Source: Trichuris trichiura (taxonomy: Eukaryota > Nematoda > Enoplea > Trichinellida > Trichuridae). From it: a DNA stretch of 64,000 bases. This document shows positions 1-24,555 of this stretch, in pieces (position 1 is the stretch's first letter; every line of letters begins with the position of its first letter). A program made the position numbers and the translations under genes. A model generated the notes under the pieces. That model was not told where the DNA came from. It worked only from the letters and a program-made list of their open reading frames with translations, and made no database searches. The stretch spans positions 1,810,001-1,874,000 of the forward strand of contig JBAJFE010000042.1 in assembly GCA_037903355.1 (NCBI GenBank). Reading direction: 5' to 3'.

Positions 1-3000
1 AGTTTTCCGGTTTCGCGAGAAACGGTTTCAAATAAAAAATTTAATTTAACAAATTTGACGCTGATAGACGAAGTTCCTATCTAAACGCTCAAATCTTCTG
101 TGTAACGTAAACTTACATTGAGTAAGAAGTCATGCAACACATGAATGGTAGTCAAAAATTTACTCAACCAACAACGCAATACATGATCAGACAAGTTCTT
201 CAGCCGGCGCGCTTTAGCTTCTGCATGACGAAAGATAGTAGCTGATTCGCCGAACTGACTTGAATTTGAGTTGAAAAATCCATAGTAAGCTGACAGGTTA
301 GCCCCCTTTCAGCGACTGCCAACGGAGCACTGCATTTCGAATAGGCACAAAGCCCACACTTGACCTGCCGTCTCTCTCTCTCACTGCGTATGTTTTTCGC
401 TACTTTTTTCTATTCACTACGCCTTCACAATTGTATCATATATATATTTCAGTAAATACAAAGTTCCGTTTAACTAAAGGTCTGATGAGTTGCGTAAACT
501 CCTGAACAATTCATTTTGGGTTTTCGACGGAAATTGCAAGCATTGTTAGAGAAAAGTTTACGACAGGAATTGTCTCGAATTCTAGAAAATTCGTTCTGGA
601 GCTCAATACCGCTTCATTAACCCTCTCCACAGAGGAGGGCGACGTTAAGGGCGTTCATTCGATTGGCTAAGATGGGCAGTCCGTCACCAGACTTGTTATC
701 CTTCAACTAAAGTAAATGTTGAGCACGTCAACAGTGGTGTAGCTCAAATGCCCAAGTTTGGGGAAAACTTCACTTCCTGTTATAGAAAAGGCATCAGCAT
801 CCGTTGCTTCATGTAGGTTAGACCGGCTACAACCTTTTAGGGAAAGAATCTTTGTCATGCTAAAGGCCTTTCTTCCACTGATGCTTCCTTGCTAGTTCGT
901 TTGAGTTGCTAAGCGCGTCAGTCATGGCACAAATGTTTCTAAGCCAAGAGTTTGAGACCAATCAGGCTTGAAAGACCTGATGTACGGGCTGATCGATTTA
1001 TGTTGACCAAAAGAGTAGTGTAGTGTCCATGCAGCATGACTGAGAGTAAAGACGTATTGGCAGCCTCTATGGAGAATGAAATTGGAATCATGACGACTCA
1101 GCGTTGCGTGAACTTTAAAGTTTATCAGAATTTTCTATTTTAATTATGCAGATTGACTGGGTTCCCTAGTCAAATAAGCTATGCGTAAAGAAAGTGCCTT
1201 TCACAGTTAAAGGAAGACATTGACTCCCAGCAAGCACTTACAGATAGTTCTATTTAGAACAATATTGAGTTTTTCGTGCCCTTAGGAAGTGCAACCCTTA
1301 TGCCAATATATGTAAATCAATACGCTGACTGCTGACAGCAGGAAACCAAACGAAACAGATCTGTTGGACAAAAGTGAGACTAGTGAAGCTGTTGCGGATT
1401 AATGTTTTCTGCTAATCAGTATTAAGAGAAAGCCATCTGTGTTCTGAGCTTCTCATTTGGACTAGTGCGCTCGCAAATACTTTCGCTTTAATATTCAAAG
1501 TATTCATCTGGCATAGTCGCTGGAATGTTGCTATATCCAAGGTTGTTTTACCGCGGGCTGTACCCCTGTTTTTCAAGAGGAACGGGTACGCCTCCTATTT
1601 ATTCATTTCACAATGCAAAATCGATTTACCCGATGTTGGGTGTTGGTTTTGCCTGTTTCCATGCGGGAAAGTTTTTTATTTCTACATGGCAATGCATAAG
1701 TCATTGAATCGAGTTCCATTTAAATCAACTTCCAGAACTGTCTCTTTTCTAGACCATCTCACTTGCTCTTCACAAATTATGGAAGCGGCATTTCGATTTG
1801 GTCGGTGCACCCGCCATTAAGTCACAGTTTTAAAAGACTTCAAACAAGCTTAACTTGATGACTCGACGGCTGTTGCATATCTTGTCGTTTAAACGAAAAC
1901 TCATTTTTTCAGATTTTCATGTACGCTACGCAATAAAGCACTGTGAAACTGAGAGACGGGGCGACCAACTCTTATACATTTGCATAACGTCTTCGCATGT
2001 CAGATGACCATTTTTTCAATGCGTCTCATACTTTACGTTAACTTCCAGGCCACTCTTTAAATATTTTGCTCCCTTTATTACTTCCTGCAAACGCAACTCA
2101 TTTACTGATTTCCAGATTAGAGAACGTAGTTTGGCATGGATAAAATATTACCTTTCTTTCTGGTAAGGGCACTATAGAGATTTATGAATGAATATTAGAT
2201 GTGCAAAACATTCTCAATGATTTATCGGCGAAAGCCTGATTAACTTTATGGTGACCATTTTGATGCAACAGGCGTTTCCCTGCTTAAAGAAAACTTAATA
2301 CCTATTTCTTCGCTTAAGGATACTTCTTATCTAAAAGAGCAAATGCGAACGAAGCGGAAAAGTAGCAAACACGCTGATCAGCGCTTTTGTTTACGAACGA
2401 CTTTTCTTGCTACGGATTATCAGTGTAATTTTACCTTTCAGCAAGCCACTTTTATTTGAGGTTACTTTGCTTCAACTTTAACCCAGACCAATTCCGAAAG
2501 AAGTTTAGCGATTCAAGTTGCCAGAGGGTATTTAATGCATTACGGACGCTTGCTGCTGGAATTTAATACGATTAGCCAGTGAAACAACGAATGTTTCTTA
2601 CAAACGTACACAATTACGCGTATTGTCTTTTTCTTCAGGAAGTTGAAGCAGCATCCATTCACCGCTGAAGTAATTTCCGTACGCATTGCTGCGAAATAAC
2701 CTTCTTGTCGTTTCTTCAGGCCGAGCGATCGATTAAGTTTGAAGTCTGCAATGAGGCTCTGCAATAAATACGAGTTCGTTGAAAATGTCAAACTGATGTT
2801 AAGTTAGTTTCAGGTTGCATAGTGACCCATTATGATTACATTATTTAGTTTCTTCGATGAAAAATTTCATCATCTCTTGATTTATGTTAGCTTCGTAGGC
2901 AATGCAGAAATTCAGTAGTGAAGTGCCCTCAGTCAATATTTTTTCTTTTGACGAAAACTTGCGCATATTATTTAAATACTCAGCGTACAGTTTGATGGAA

Positions 3001-4991
3001 TCCATTTGACTGTCCAATCTTTATCCCCATTACTTTTTTTTGCTAGCTGCAGCGTAAATTCAAACAAATGACTATTCAGAGCTCCAGTGTTAAGAAGAAT
3101 CATTTCGCCTATTTATTGAAAAGGACGTCGATAGAAATAACCTGCTGTTTGTTGGGAAAGCTTTTACTCGACAGGCAGTGAAGTTTTCACAAGACACAAA
3201 TATGGCTTTCTAAGTACTAAAAACTGCATTTTCACCAAAGAAAAAATATTTTGCAGGGCAAGCAACTCTCAGAATGAAAAACTGCAGTCGTGCTTCACTG
3301 ACAGTCTGTTATCAATGAAACGTTGCTCCAGTTACAATTTATGAATTTAGCTTTGCTTTTGTCATCCTTCATCTAGAGTGTCTGCGATGCCAATGAATGA
3401 TTTTCTATTTCAACATGTTTTCTGCCGATATGTTTGTAAGTATGGTTGAATGATTTATATTTACTCTATGACGGGATATAACAGAAGGCATAGCCGAGTT
3501 AGCGAAGTCAGCTAAGCGTATTTACTAATAGAACCAAGCTACCGCCGCGGACCCGCCATCAAGTGATTATGAAGAATACCTGTAAGATAAAGCAACGCTG
3601 ATTTTTCGCCTTATTCCGTTTAAGAAACCACGTGAATCATTACTGGCGGCAGCTTGCAACATAATAAACTGAAAGAAGTTGTAATTCTTGCAGCCGTTAC
3701 CTTGGCTGTCTTTTTATCACCTTTAGTTACAAGATTGTCAGAAGATTTCTATGCACGCTTAAGTGACTTGCTTTGCGTTAGGTAACTAGAATTGAGCAGA
3801 CACACACTAAACTTTTCATTACTTCTTTTTAGCATATTTTTAAAACTGACAGTGGAACTTTACTTGAAGCATTTTAACATTATTATTTTGTTTTCGTAGG
3901 TCCACCTAAGTGCTTAATGCGCCTCTTTCTATGCGCTTCCATCAGTTTATTACAAGGCAAAACCTGGTTTAACAGGACCCATGTTTTTGTTTCAAACAAA
4001 GTAAAGTACCCACTCATTCGCGCTTTTATTCTGTAAGCATGCGAGGTTTTTGTTTAAAGCACCAAGATATTTACTCAACCCGTCTCATCGTGTTTTGTTC
4101 TTTGCTTCGTTAATAGTCTGAAGTTTGATGGCAGCTTGCAAAAAAGTAACTTTTGTCAAGCTGGCTTCTGCCCTGATAAACTTTCAGAGAATTCCTGCTC
4201 CATACCAGCACGAGTAAAGCAAGATGTTTTGCATTTTCAAAGGATCAACTTTTTGTGCCTTCAATGCACTATAGGATGACTTTGGCTTGCTTTGATTTGC
4301 GAATATTTCTTTAATAATCGAAGGAGACCCGTAAGCACTTTTGCTGGAGATGAACCTTTTAACTACTAGGCGCTCCTTGGCAGTCTTAGTAATCTTACCT
4401 CTCATTTCCAGAAAGTTCATTCCTTTCTTAATTAAATTAGGTAGAATAATGCTGCTTGTAAGGTTAAGCAGCGTACCATATATTACTTATATGTTCAACT
4501 ACGGTACAGTTTGAACTCCCCCATTGAGACTTGCCGCACGTAGGCAGTGGCACCTGAATCCTATTATGCCATTATTTGTTTTTTGGAACAGAATCTTCTG
4601 TTTGCTGTGGTAATTATGTAACTACATTCACTTCCATGAAAATAGAAAAGCTGTAATGGGATTTTGTCTTTTTCATTGCAGTTAAATGAGGCGGCTGCTT
4701 CTTGGCAACCTATTCAGTAGTGAAGAAAACTTCCAGAAATTTCAGAACAGACGTGCTTTATCTTCGATGGCAAAATCAGTTAGGCAGCTGAGTAGACTTT
4801 TTCTTTACGTTTTTACATATCCCACAGTCAAATGTTTCCATAAAGTTACAGAAACGTTGAGTCACTTAGTAGCTACAAATCGCGAAGTGTATTTGCTTCG
4901 ACTGAAATTCAGTTATCTTTTCTCATAAGTAAAAAATATAGACTCATTAAGCGCAGTTTTTCTTTACGGAACCGTAGACTCTCATGAGTTT
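1..4991. other. Region without recognisable gene
   Basis: Five kilobases of AT-rich sequence in which I find no spliced or unspliced reading frame resembling a known protein. The longest open frames are about 80 codons, which is expected by chance at this base composition. A short CT run lies near 370. Small spliced exons of an unfamiliar gene could be missed. Confidence 0.5.
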
Positions 4992-5185
4992 GAAATTTTA
5001 TTTCTTTATTTACACACGTAATCCAGTCAGTCAAGGAAAAAATATACCAAAGCTTTCAAGCGTTTAGGCTGCTTGTTAGTTCAACCATTGAAGACGGGTG
5101 GCGGTTAAACGCTTGAAAGCTCCGGTATATTTTTTTCCTTGACTGACGGGATTACGCCTGTAAATAAAGAAATAAAATTTTAAAC
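4992..5185. repeat. Palindromic (fold-back) element, about 190 bp
   Basis: About 70 bases at 4996-5066 recur as the reverse complement at 5105-5176 with few mismatches, around a 38-base spacer. The right arm contains GACGGGT followed by GAAAGCTCCGG. These two strings also occur in the Penelope-derived palindromes at 9.8 and 21.5 kb, so this is probably a diverged relative. No target duplication was clear. Confidence 0.7.
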
Positions 5186-8100
5186 GGAATCCTGTCCATA
5201 AATAAGAAAATAAAACTTCTAACTCAATCTAGAATTATTATGACTGAAAATTGAATCTACCAGCAGAGATTAAAATTTCATGCTTGCATGAAAATGAAAA
5301 ATCAGCATGTAATACAAAACTTTGATCTGGAAAGATAAAGCGGATGTTTCAGAATTGCCTGGTTACGTCTTCATCATTAACGTCAGATAGTACCCAAAAG
5401 ATTAAAGTCTACATAAAAAGATCTTCTCATCGTTAAAGCGCTTTATCTGAACTTCAACCCAATTTGCAGAAAATCAAAGGGGATATGTAATGCCAACTAT
5501 AGGCGTCTTTCCGTGCAGGCAATGGCTACTTCTGGCCCGGACCAATGAACGATGACCTAACTTCTTAGTTAAAAATTGGTTGCTCCTTCTTCAATTGCGC
5601 TCAAGAAACTAATGAGCTGCTTCGTTAAGTTTATTCAGTCGATTGCTGCTAACGTTCTAATCCACCATGGAAGTACGCTTTTCTCATTTCTTTCCGTAGA
5701 AATAACCCATTGATTGAATGTATAAGCTTAGGGAAGCGCTGAAGATTAAGAAGCTTGAAAGTAGCTCCACCATTTCCAATTCGAACCATCACCATCGAGT
5801 TATTTCCATAATAAAATGAAAACTATGTATGCATTTATTACGAAATCTTAACTCTTTAGTGAAGGTATCCCTCACTAACATATCATAACATTATTTTTTG
5901 GTTTATGCAACTTAATTTCTACGCTTGTAGCTACATGCTATTAGGCAGATGAAGCAGCAATTAATTGCTGAATTGGAAGGTATGTAAGCAGTTCTACGAA
6001 TCACGCACAGAGCAATGAACAAAATATTATGATAAACCCATTAAGCGTAGCACAGTACCAAAATTGGGTTGCCTTTCTCAATGACACCCCCTGTTGCTCC
6101 GGCTGTCAGTATTGTATGTGATTAACTGAACTTTGAATGCTTTCACTATTAATTTTACAATTCCACAATAATCAGCTCTCCGTGCGCAGCTTGGATTGCA
6201 TTCTCATACTTAAAACAAATATGCAGCAATAAGTGCATATATATTTGACTTTCAGAGTTCAGCTAAAGCTGTTCATGGTTGGGTTAAGATGCTTTTATCG
6301 AGCCACAAGTTTGTCATCGCAACAGGTGCTTTAATCACATGTCGCCTGACTTAGTGGTGCCTAAGTCAAATTAAACGAAGAGCAAGAAGGTTCACGAGTG
6401 CAGAACAATATTCTTAGTGGTTATCAAGCCTTGTTGTCATTTGTAGGAATGTTCAGAATTTTCCTGGTGCCTCCTTTGACTTTGTTCATTCCTAATGCTG
6501 CAAATTAAAATACAAATCATAAATTTATTGATAATTATAAAGAATAGAAACTGAATCATTTTACGTTAAATTCATTATTGTACTTCTGAGTAAAAACTGG
6601 GCAAAATGAACTAAATTCTAACTCTCTGCTATCATAAATTGAACAGGGCGCATTTGAGTGGAGTGTCACCAGCCATCCTACAGCGTAACACATAGAGTAG
6701 CGTAACAAAGTATCTTGAACTACTGCAGCTGCTTCCACAGATTATAAGACCTATTTTAAGACTTAATGCTCAGTATTTAGTCTCACTTTCCGCAGGTTGC
6801 TAGTTGCAAATAGCGGTTGCAGCTAAACCATGGAAGCGTAACAAATGATTGGATTAACTGCTTTGAAGGTAGGCTACTTGAACAGGTTCATGAGTTTTCA
6901 TTTTCAAATAACAATCTTTTCTGTCCTCCACTACTTTTATTCTTTTTTCTTTTCTTTTAAGGTAATACTCGTTTCTCATTAAATCCTTTAATGGTACATC
7001 CAACAAGGTTGAAGCTTTCAGGTCACCCATAACTTGTTGGGGAAATCTACTGTTTACAAGCATCTTCACCTGACCAACGCTGACATGGATCTCAGCTGTC
7101 AGCTCTACCCTGAACCACTAGACCCAGTCTGAGCTTTCAGTTCTTATCGTTGTGGAGCCTTCACAGCTACCTTATTCCGTTCTCAATGGTTCAAGAAGAA
7201 TCGAGCTTCTGTTGACTCTTTCTCAGAGAATTTAGAAGAAAAGGCGTTTAGCATCGTGAAAAATTCCATTCTCATTGCTCTATTCACTCTGTTTTTAACT
7301 CCCTACTACGTAAAAGTTTAGAAACTGTGAATGAAAAATAGTGCCGTTAATACTATTAATATGTCTTCCCTTCTTACGTAGTACGAGACGCTGAAGAAGG
7401 GATTTAGTAGACCCAAAAGCTCAGTCAAAATAAATTTATAAATTTTACATTTGCATAGGCTGCTTTCCGTTCTGATTAACCGTTGATGTTGCATAGTACG
7501 TTTGCAATCATTAAAACGCGGATATCTAACCCGTTGAAGGTTGGATATTTTTATTAGCAGAAAACAACACTGAACAAAACTTTCAGAACTGATAAGTTCC
7601 GACATCAGCTCGCGTGCAGCGTCAAATAGGCATTCTTCATTAAGATCTTAGCACATCTTTCGTAATACCGAATATTCAATGAGCGTCTGAATTTTTTAAA
7701 GCTCCATGTTTTCATGGATTTCAATGCTGTTTACTTTCTGCTAATCCAATTACTGTTGTCCAGTTAGGGATTTGCCTTTTTAAGTATTATAGAATTACTG
7801 TACATCAACAGGTAATCAGAGAAACGTTTGCGACAAAAAATAACACTATGACAATCCATTAACCAGTGTTCAAATTAAAAGATTTTTTAAGACATCAGTT
7901 TTTCATGCTGCGTGTACTTAAAATACTGTAACGGGTGCGAATCATTAAAGTAGCTTCAGATGTATTGGCATTAAAGGGGTTCTTCTTGCTGAGCTAATAC
8001 ATTCCAAAAGTCTCTCTGAACAGGTTTTGCAGTTTTAATGGAATTTCGACATTCATTGAATAGCTAGTTTTTTCTCGTTTAGAACGCTCACCTCGTTTGG

Positions 8101-9749
8101 ATCTAATGATATTGATTTTCTTATTATCTCTATTCTTATCGCCGTGGAAGTGAAAATGGATGACATTTACATTTTAATTTCCGTTTATGGGCGTGCTCAC
8201 AATGATGGTATCTGTTAGCAACGATCACCCTTGATAATCATCCATGCTCATTAATCTCTGCCAATCATTCATGCTCATCCATCTTTAGCAATGTGAAATT
8301 AAATTAGCCTTGTTAATGCTTAAATATTTTTATTGCAGCTTTCCAAATGTTTCCGTAAAAAGGATGCAATAGAACAATAACTAATCTATCTTCGATGGCC
8401 TGATCTTCCAACCGCTTTACGTACGGCTATTTTAATTCGTTCAACACCAGTCCCTTTCAAGAAACTGTTATTAATATAAGAGAGCTTTTACAGTGGCCTG
8501 TGCAGTTCAATCACTTAGCCAAGCTGCCTTCTGAATAGATTAATACATAAAGCAGTGCAAAGAATAACAAGAGCTTTCACTGGGAAGACCATTTAACATT
8601 TCATAGCCCGTTTATTTATGCTACAAAAGGGTTTCCCTGCTACGGTGCTGACATTAAGCTCATGAGCTGAAAATATTTCAACGGTTATTGCCACACGGTC
8701 AGAAACTGTTGAAGCATGGACAGCTGATGAGAATTGGCGTAAAACGCATCGATCTTGAAATAATAAATTGATCTTGTTTATATAGGTGCCCTTCATGGCA
8801 GTTCAAGGCAATTTCATTTGCTTATGCAAGTTTGATCCATTCGTAGCACTCAAATAATGATTGCATATTGGAGCGGTTCCTTCCTTCATGTAGTTAGATT
8901 CGTCTAAGACGATCGAAGTGGCTATATCATTTAGCGAAACGGAATCGTCTTCTGATGCATAACACAAGGATGACTGACTGGCCCAGGTGCAAGCATTTCT
9001 CAATTTAGAGAGAATACTTAGCTTAGAATCAAAACCACGGGAATTTAAGGAGCGCCTGAAATGAACTCCTTTCGCTTCCAGTCTTGGAATCTGCTGCTGT
9101 TGACCTATTGATTATCGAAAGATAAGCTGCTTCGAAATGTCAACAAAAGTTAGGCTTTAGTATATGAAATCGAACACTGACCATAATGGTATAATATTAA
9201 TAATAGACAACATGAATAAATTCATGTCGGCACTGGAACCTACGACGAAATAGCTGCATACTGCATAGATGTCTTAGTGCTAATCGTTCGTCTCTGTTTT
9301 TGCTTTATCACCAACGGCAGGTGCTTTATTAAATCGCGCATTTTTGTGCGATAATTCGTCTGTCGGTGATGATAAAACAAATTATTTTAGCTACTCACTG
9401 ACTAGCAAGTCTGAAATCTATGGTGTCTAATGCGGGGCAGGTATTTCTGAAGCACTTTTTCAATAAGTTCAGGAAACTCTCAATTTTCCAATAAATAACC
9501 ATCATTATTGAAAACATTTGCTAACACTGATCTCACAGGCTTCACCTGCTGTTGCCTCACGTTAATATTAAGTAGTGTATCAAACTAGAGGAAAAGTTTT
9601 TTAGAAAAATTAAAGCGCTATTCCGAAGGATAATACGGAAAACCGAAAAACATTGAACATTCAATTACCGCGCGTTAAGTTTTAAATATTGATGGTATTT
9701 ATTCGTTTTCTTCGCGAGTTTAAAGAAGCATTTGTATGAATGGGCTATG
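5186..9749. other. Region without recognisable gene
   Basis: No coding region, RNA gene or repeat recognised. Open frames are short and have no domain-like composition. Confidence 0.45.
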
Positions 9750-9760
9750 TAAGAAAGCTT

Positions 9761-10006
9761 TTGAAAACGTGGTTTCTTGGTACGGGACAATATGTTTTCA
9801 TGATGAAGAAATTTATTACGGATATGTCCCGTTTGCTTTCTATATAAAGAGGCTCCGGAGCTTTCGGGTCATTCGAGACCCATCACCAGCGGTCTTAAGT
9901 GTAAATATCTTAAGACCGCTGATGATGGGTCTCGAATGACCCAAAAGCTCCGGAGCCTCTTTATATAGAAAACAAACGGGACATATCCGTAATAAATTTC
10001 TTCATT
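9761..10006. mobile_element. Palindromic Penelope-terminus element with 11-bp target duplication
   Basis: Two inverted copies of a retroelement end meet near 9902. The left arm is longer, starting TTGAAAACGTGGT; the right arm stops at AATAAATTTCTTCAT. The same strings and asymmetry are found at the outer ends of the Penelope-like copy at 28.9-31.6 kb. An 11-base direct repeat, TAAGAAAGCTT, flanks the element at 9750-9760 and 10007-10017, showing it is an insertion. It has no coding capacity and carries the CTGATGA...GAAA-type core described in the findings. Confidence 0.85.
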
Positions 10007-10017
10007 TAAGAAAGCTT

Positions 10018-11739
10018 ACCTTTAATCTACGTCTTTGTCCATTCTGGTTGTTAGCTCTTGTTTTTGCCGTCTTGAAATGGCCCCACACTCTATGGAATTT
10101 ATTCACGAAATTGTCCGTTGAACAGACCTTTCGAATTCTTTCTCAACTCGTCTGCAGTGGAGGGAACAACCTGGTGCTCCGTGACAGAAAGCCTCAGAAA
10201 GAAGCCGAAAACTCTTTTATAATTCCTTTTTGTCCGAGCTATTCCGTAAATAGATTTCGTCAAACGAAAACCCATGAACCCATCCATACATTCTCACAAG
10301 TTGTTGTTGCATAGGTGGCGATGATCAACAGGTGGCGTAGCATGGAAACGGCATGAGCTGTGTCACAGTCCTAAGTGCCCCACTGATAACGTTTTGTGAC
10401 TGGCATCTGTAACTGACGGCTGGTATCATTCAGCAGCTGCTCTCCTTGTTTTTCTCAGGTAAATTTCTGCCTTTCAGATTGCTGAATAACAGGAAATGGA
10501 CTGTCGCGTTTTGTGTGAAACAGTTTCTGAATTTTTTTTTACGAAGTCAATGTCATGTTTACCTAACCAACGTGATTCATTTTCTGGGATGTCGCATAAG
10601 GAGACTGCTGTAATCATTGTTTATTTTTGGTCTATTTAATAATGTTTTTGCTTTTTATCCAGCATCAGCGATAAACTTCTGCCCTTCCTCAACTTAGTAT
10701 CAAATCGCAAACAGTGCTCATATCATATCTGCCCTGAGAAACCGAAATATTTCCCATTAATGGTAAGGTTTAGCAGACCACCGTTCGTGCTGAGCAACTC
10801 GAAATAAGTCGCACACCGGATCTCCTAACAGTGCTGTTCCTGCGGCAATTCTGTTATACTTGAGTATGCTACGTTCATAATAAAGTTCAAGCGACCTGAA
10901 CCCATTGCTTGTCTTCTAAACGAAAGAAAATCAAGTAATGATTTGTTTCAATATCAAGACAACGTTTTTCTTTATAACTCCTGCATTCTGCATATGGGGC
11001 ATCTACCTTAGCCCTTGAGTTGAACTAGTCTTCTAAGTAAAGCTCCCTACTTAATTAAGCAAAAGAGTTCTGTTACCTAAACTATTGCTCATGTACTGCC
11101 ATTAAGCATTTTCATCTTATTAATGGGTTTGCTACCATGCATCACCACTTAAACGAATTGGCCACATTAGCAAGCAGCGAAGTGTAATGCCCCTCATAAA
11201 AGGATTTTCCTTCGAGTTGCAACAAGCAACTGCGCTTTGTTAATGTTCGACCATCAAAGAACGTTTCACCATTCGTGGAACTGCTACTCTAAGGTCAGGC
11301 ATTAGTGCTACGGAAAGTTTTGTTATTCATTGAATACGTTCGCAAAAAATGGTTGTCCTGCAAAGCAAAGTCAGTTGAGCATTCAGCGGAAAGGCTATGG
11401 GGTTAGAAGGCAGTGATGAATGATACGTTGCTGAACGAAGGGTGGAGAAAATGTTCTGTTACGTATGGTGTTGTCATTCTTGACTAGTCATCCTAGCTAG
11501 CTTTTGAATCTTTGAAACCGTCCACTGCGCATCCTCTCTAAAGTATTATAGCTAAAATGGCGTGAAACATTTCGTGGCATCAATTAAGGCTGCCACACTA
11601 ACAATTCCACGGAATTCATTGGCTTTTATTCTATTCATAAACCGCAGCAGCTTTCTCTTGGATCGAATGTTAAAGATATGCTAAAGGACTGAACGTAACA
11701 ATCAGCAGGAACGCGACTTGCTAGCGTCCGTCTAACTGC
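10018..11739. other. Region without recognisable gene
   Basis: No gene recognised. Two overlapping frames of 88 and 62 codons on opposite strands at 10.05-10.31 kb match nothing I know. Confidence 0.4.
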
Positions 11740-12116
11740 TCAACGTTTGGGTAGCAACTTCGCAAATAATTTGTTTACCTTTCCCGATGTTGTACGGCTC
11801 GCAAAGCTAGTATTACCTATTGGTGAAACTTTTTGATAAGAGCTTAGTCGCCGAGCGCCCGCCTGATTGATCGCCGCACCAAGCAGCGCCACTTTTCCTT
11901 TTTCGGTAAATTCTTTGCGCGCCTGCTTTCTTAACAGCTGTTCAAGCTTATTTGTTCGACTTCTTTTTACGGGTTTTGTGCCCACGAAGACGATACTTAC
12001 CGCGTTCGCTGTGGAAAAGTCGCCACACTATGCTTAGCCAAGAAGGCTGCACTGAATTCAACAGTTCGGGACTTAACGCCAACTTTTGATTTCTTTGGGC
12101 CAATAATGTCATTCAT
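11740..12116 (-). CDS. Small basic protein of unknown function, two exons, 101 aa
   Basis: I do not recognise the family. Exon 1 runs from an ATG at 12116 to 12001 and ends at a consensus donor, GTAAGT. Exon 2 is best taken as 11929-11740, after the acceptor TTAAG. The two exons total 306 bases, an exact multiple of three including the TGA. The predicted protein of about 101 residues is rich in Lys and Arg, begins MNDIIGPKKSK and ends LFAKLLPKR, which suggests a nuclear, nucleolar or ribosome-associated role; that is inference from charge only. No signal peptide or membrane segment is visible. Its start codon lies 51 bases from the divergent KH-protein start, so the two could share a promoter. 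The acceptor choice is the weakest part. Confidence 0.5.
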
Positions 12117-12167
12117 GTGCTATAGCGTTACATTGGCTTTCAGCTGAATTTTTAAACTTTCAGGAGA

Positions 12168-22687
<10,520 letters not shown>

Positions 22688-22777
22688 GCAAGCTGGCTGC
22701 ATCAGTGGCCATACAGTCACTTTTGCTGTCCAGAAAAATTGATTTTATGAATTGCAACCATGCTTGCAAAGACGTGC

Positions 22778-22783
22778 AATAAA
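22778..22783 (+). terminator. Polyadenylation signal of the KH-protein gene
   Basis: AATAAA lies about 90 bases after the TAG stop at 22685-22687, a plausible distance for 3'-end formation. Confidence 0.55.
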
Positions 22784-22789
22784 AGTTAC

Positions 22790-24000
22790 TACCATTACGC
22801 TCCTATCTTTTATCTCTGATTATTACTTGAATCCTGGTGCGTTATTAATATTTATCATTAATTGTTTTTGATTACTTTTCAGTTTAAGTAGGAAAAAGAA
22901 AGATATAATTACAATCTCGTTGCCTAATATTTCAACGAATGAAAAGCTATTGGTTATAGACATATCACTGGCATTCCAAAATTAAATTTGCTTAATAACG
23001 TGTTCTTCATCGCGAAAATAACTCCAATCAAACGAATGTAGAAAATGACTATACAATAATGTGATACGCGTACTCACCTTTCGTTTATTTTGTGTGTGTG
23101 TGAGAGAGAGAAAACCATTTATTCAAATATGCAAACCACTCAGCGCAACCCGACCGCTGACCATAGGTTTACCTTACTATTATTTACGCTGACCGGAAGT
23201 CCTGCAGGATCGTGCCACTTTTTTACTCAGCATGGAGAAAACTAAACTCAAACAGTATGAGCGAGCATAGTGATAAGTTTATCTGTCGACTGGTTTTTTG
23301 TAGGCCTGGGCAGATGAATTCAGGCCATCGCTGAGCAACATACAACAGTATACTTTACTGCCCTAACACCATCCGCTTCGCCTTTAAATTTTGCTTTTCC
23401 TAAATCTCTTGAAACAACCGCTTCTGTTAGTAAACTTTTCTTCTGCGCTTTCCTACTGCCTCTCAGCCTTCACGGCAATGAAGAGATAAAGGACTTTGCT
23501 CTGAATTATACTTTGACTTAAAGGAACACTGTGTCCATCTTGATCTTCTGTCTACAGTCATAGCGGGCCCTTTCCTGTATTAGCGATAAGGCTATTCCGC
23601 GTCCTTATTTTAAGTACGTTTACTCGAGTAGCGCTTTCAACTTTGTTAAAGCATCATTCCTTTAACTTGGCCACTTGGCCAAAGAGGCCTATCCTTCAGC
23701 CTATCTCGGCGTCAAACACGCCCTTCTCGCTAAGCTTGATCATTCCCAACTTCTACTATAAAGTGAGAAATTTAACGCTTCACTTTTCATCTGAAAGCTT
23801 AGTGGTCATCACGGTTACTGTCGTGCAGTAGGTCAACCATTTACTATTAGATATGCGCAGGTTCTCAGCGACAGCGTGTAACAGCGGCAACATCATTCAG
23901 CTACGGAATACAACAATATACTACGTCCCCCTTCCTTACAGAACTTCGTCGGTACAGCGCAATTCCTAGGAAGTCTAATCGATTCCATCATTTTTTCATG
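22790..24000. other. Intergenic region, no recognised gene
   Basis: Contains a short TG/AG simple repeat near 23092-23110. No coding region recognised. Confidence 0.4.
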
Positions 24001-24555
24001 GTGTTATGCCGTCGTCTGTTGACGGCTCACGTCGGATTTGCGGTGAAGCTTCGGTAACAAGTGGAATGTCATCAGTCGCAGGGTTCCTTCACTGTTCATC
24101 ACAATTTCGAGGGGGGTGGGTGCTGATGAATGATCTCTGACTATACTGCCAGACTGTTTGTGATCCTTGACCAACACTTCCTGTCCCTCTTCCGTTGGCT
24201 CACGTAGCCGGACGCCATACACTGGCGTTTTTGCTCCATAGCATCACGACTTTGCGAAATTCCAGGGCCCACCTTCCTCGGAAGTAAAAATAACGGCAAC
24301 ACAGGCACGTTTGTTCTCAAATTCCAGCCGAATAAAAGCTCTGCGGGTGAGAAACCTGAAGCCATGGGTGTTGTCCTACACGCGAGTAGTGTTAAGTGAA
24401 TGTCATCGCACTTATCCATCATGTTTCTCACAGTCAGAATGGCGCGTTCTGTCACACCGTTGCTTTGGGCATACCTGGGGCTTACGGTGATTAGCTGGAA
24501 ATGATACGCTTTTGCCAGCTCAGAAAACCTCCTCAGTAACCACTGCTTGGATTGG
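24001..24555 (-). pseudogene. Ty3/Gypsy-type integrase fragment
   Basis: On the minus strand from about 24555 the frame carries SPRYAQSNGVTERAI, the integrase motif with the third catalytic acidic residue (Glu of TER). It continues with RTTPMASGFSPAELLFG and, in a shifted frame at 24222-24004, EGQEVLVKDHKQSG and LLPKLHR. These are typical of the C-terminal half of Ty3/Gypsy integrases. The frame shift near 24.2 kb and the missing protease and reverse transcriptase show a dead fragment. Its 5' edge joins a mariner fragment. Confidence 0.8.
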
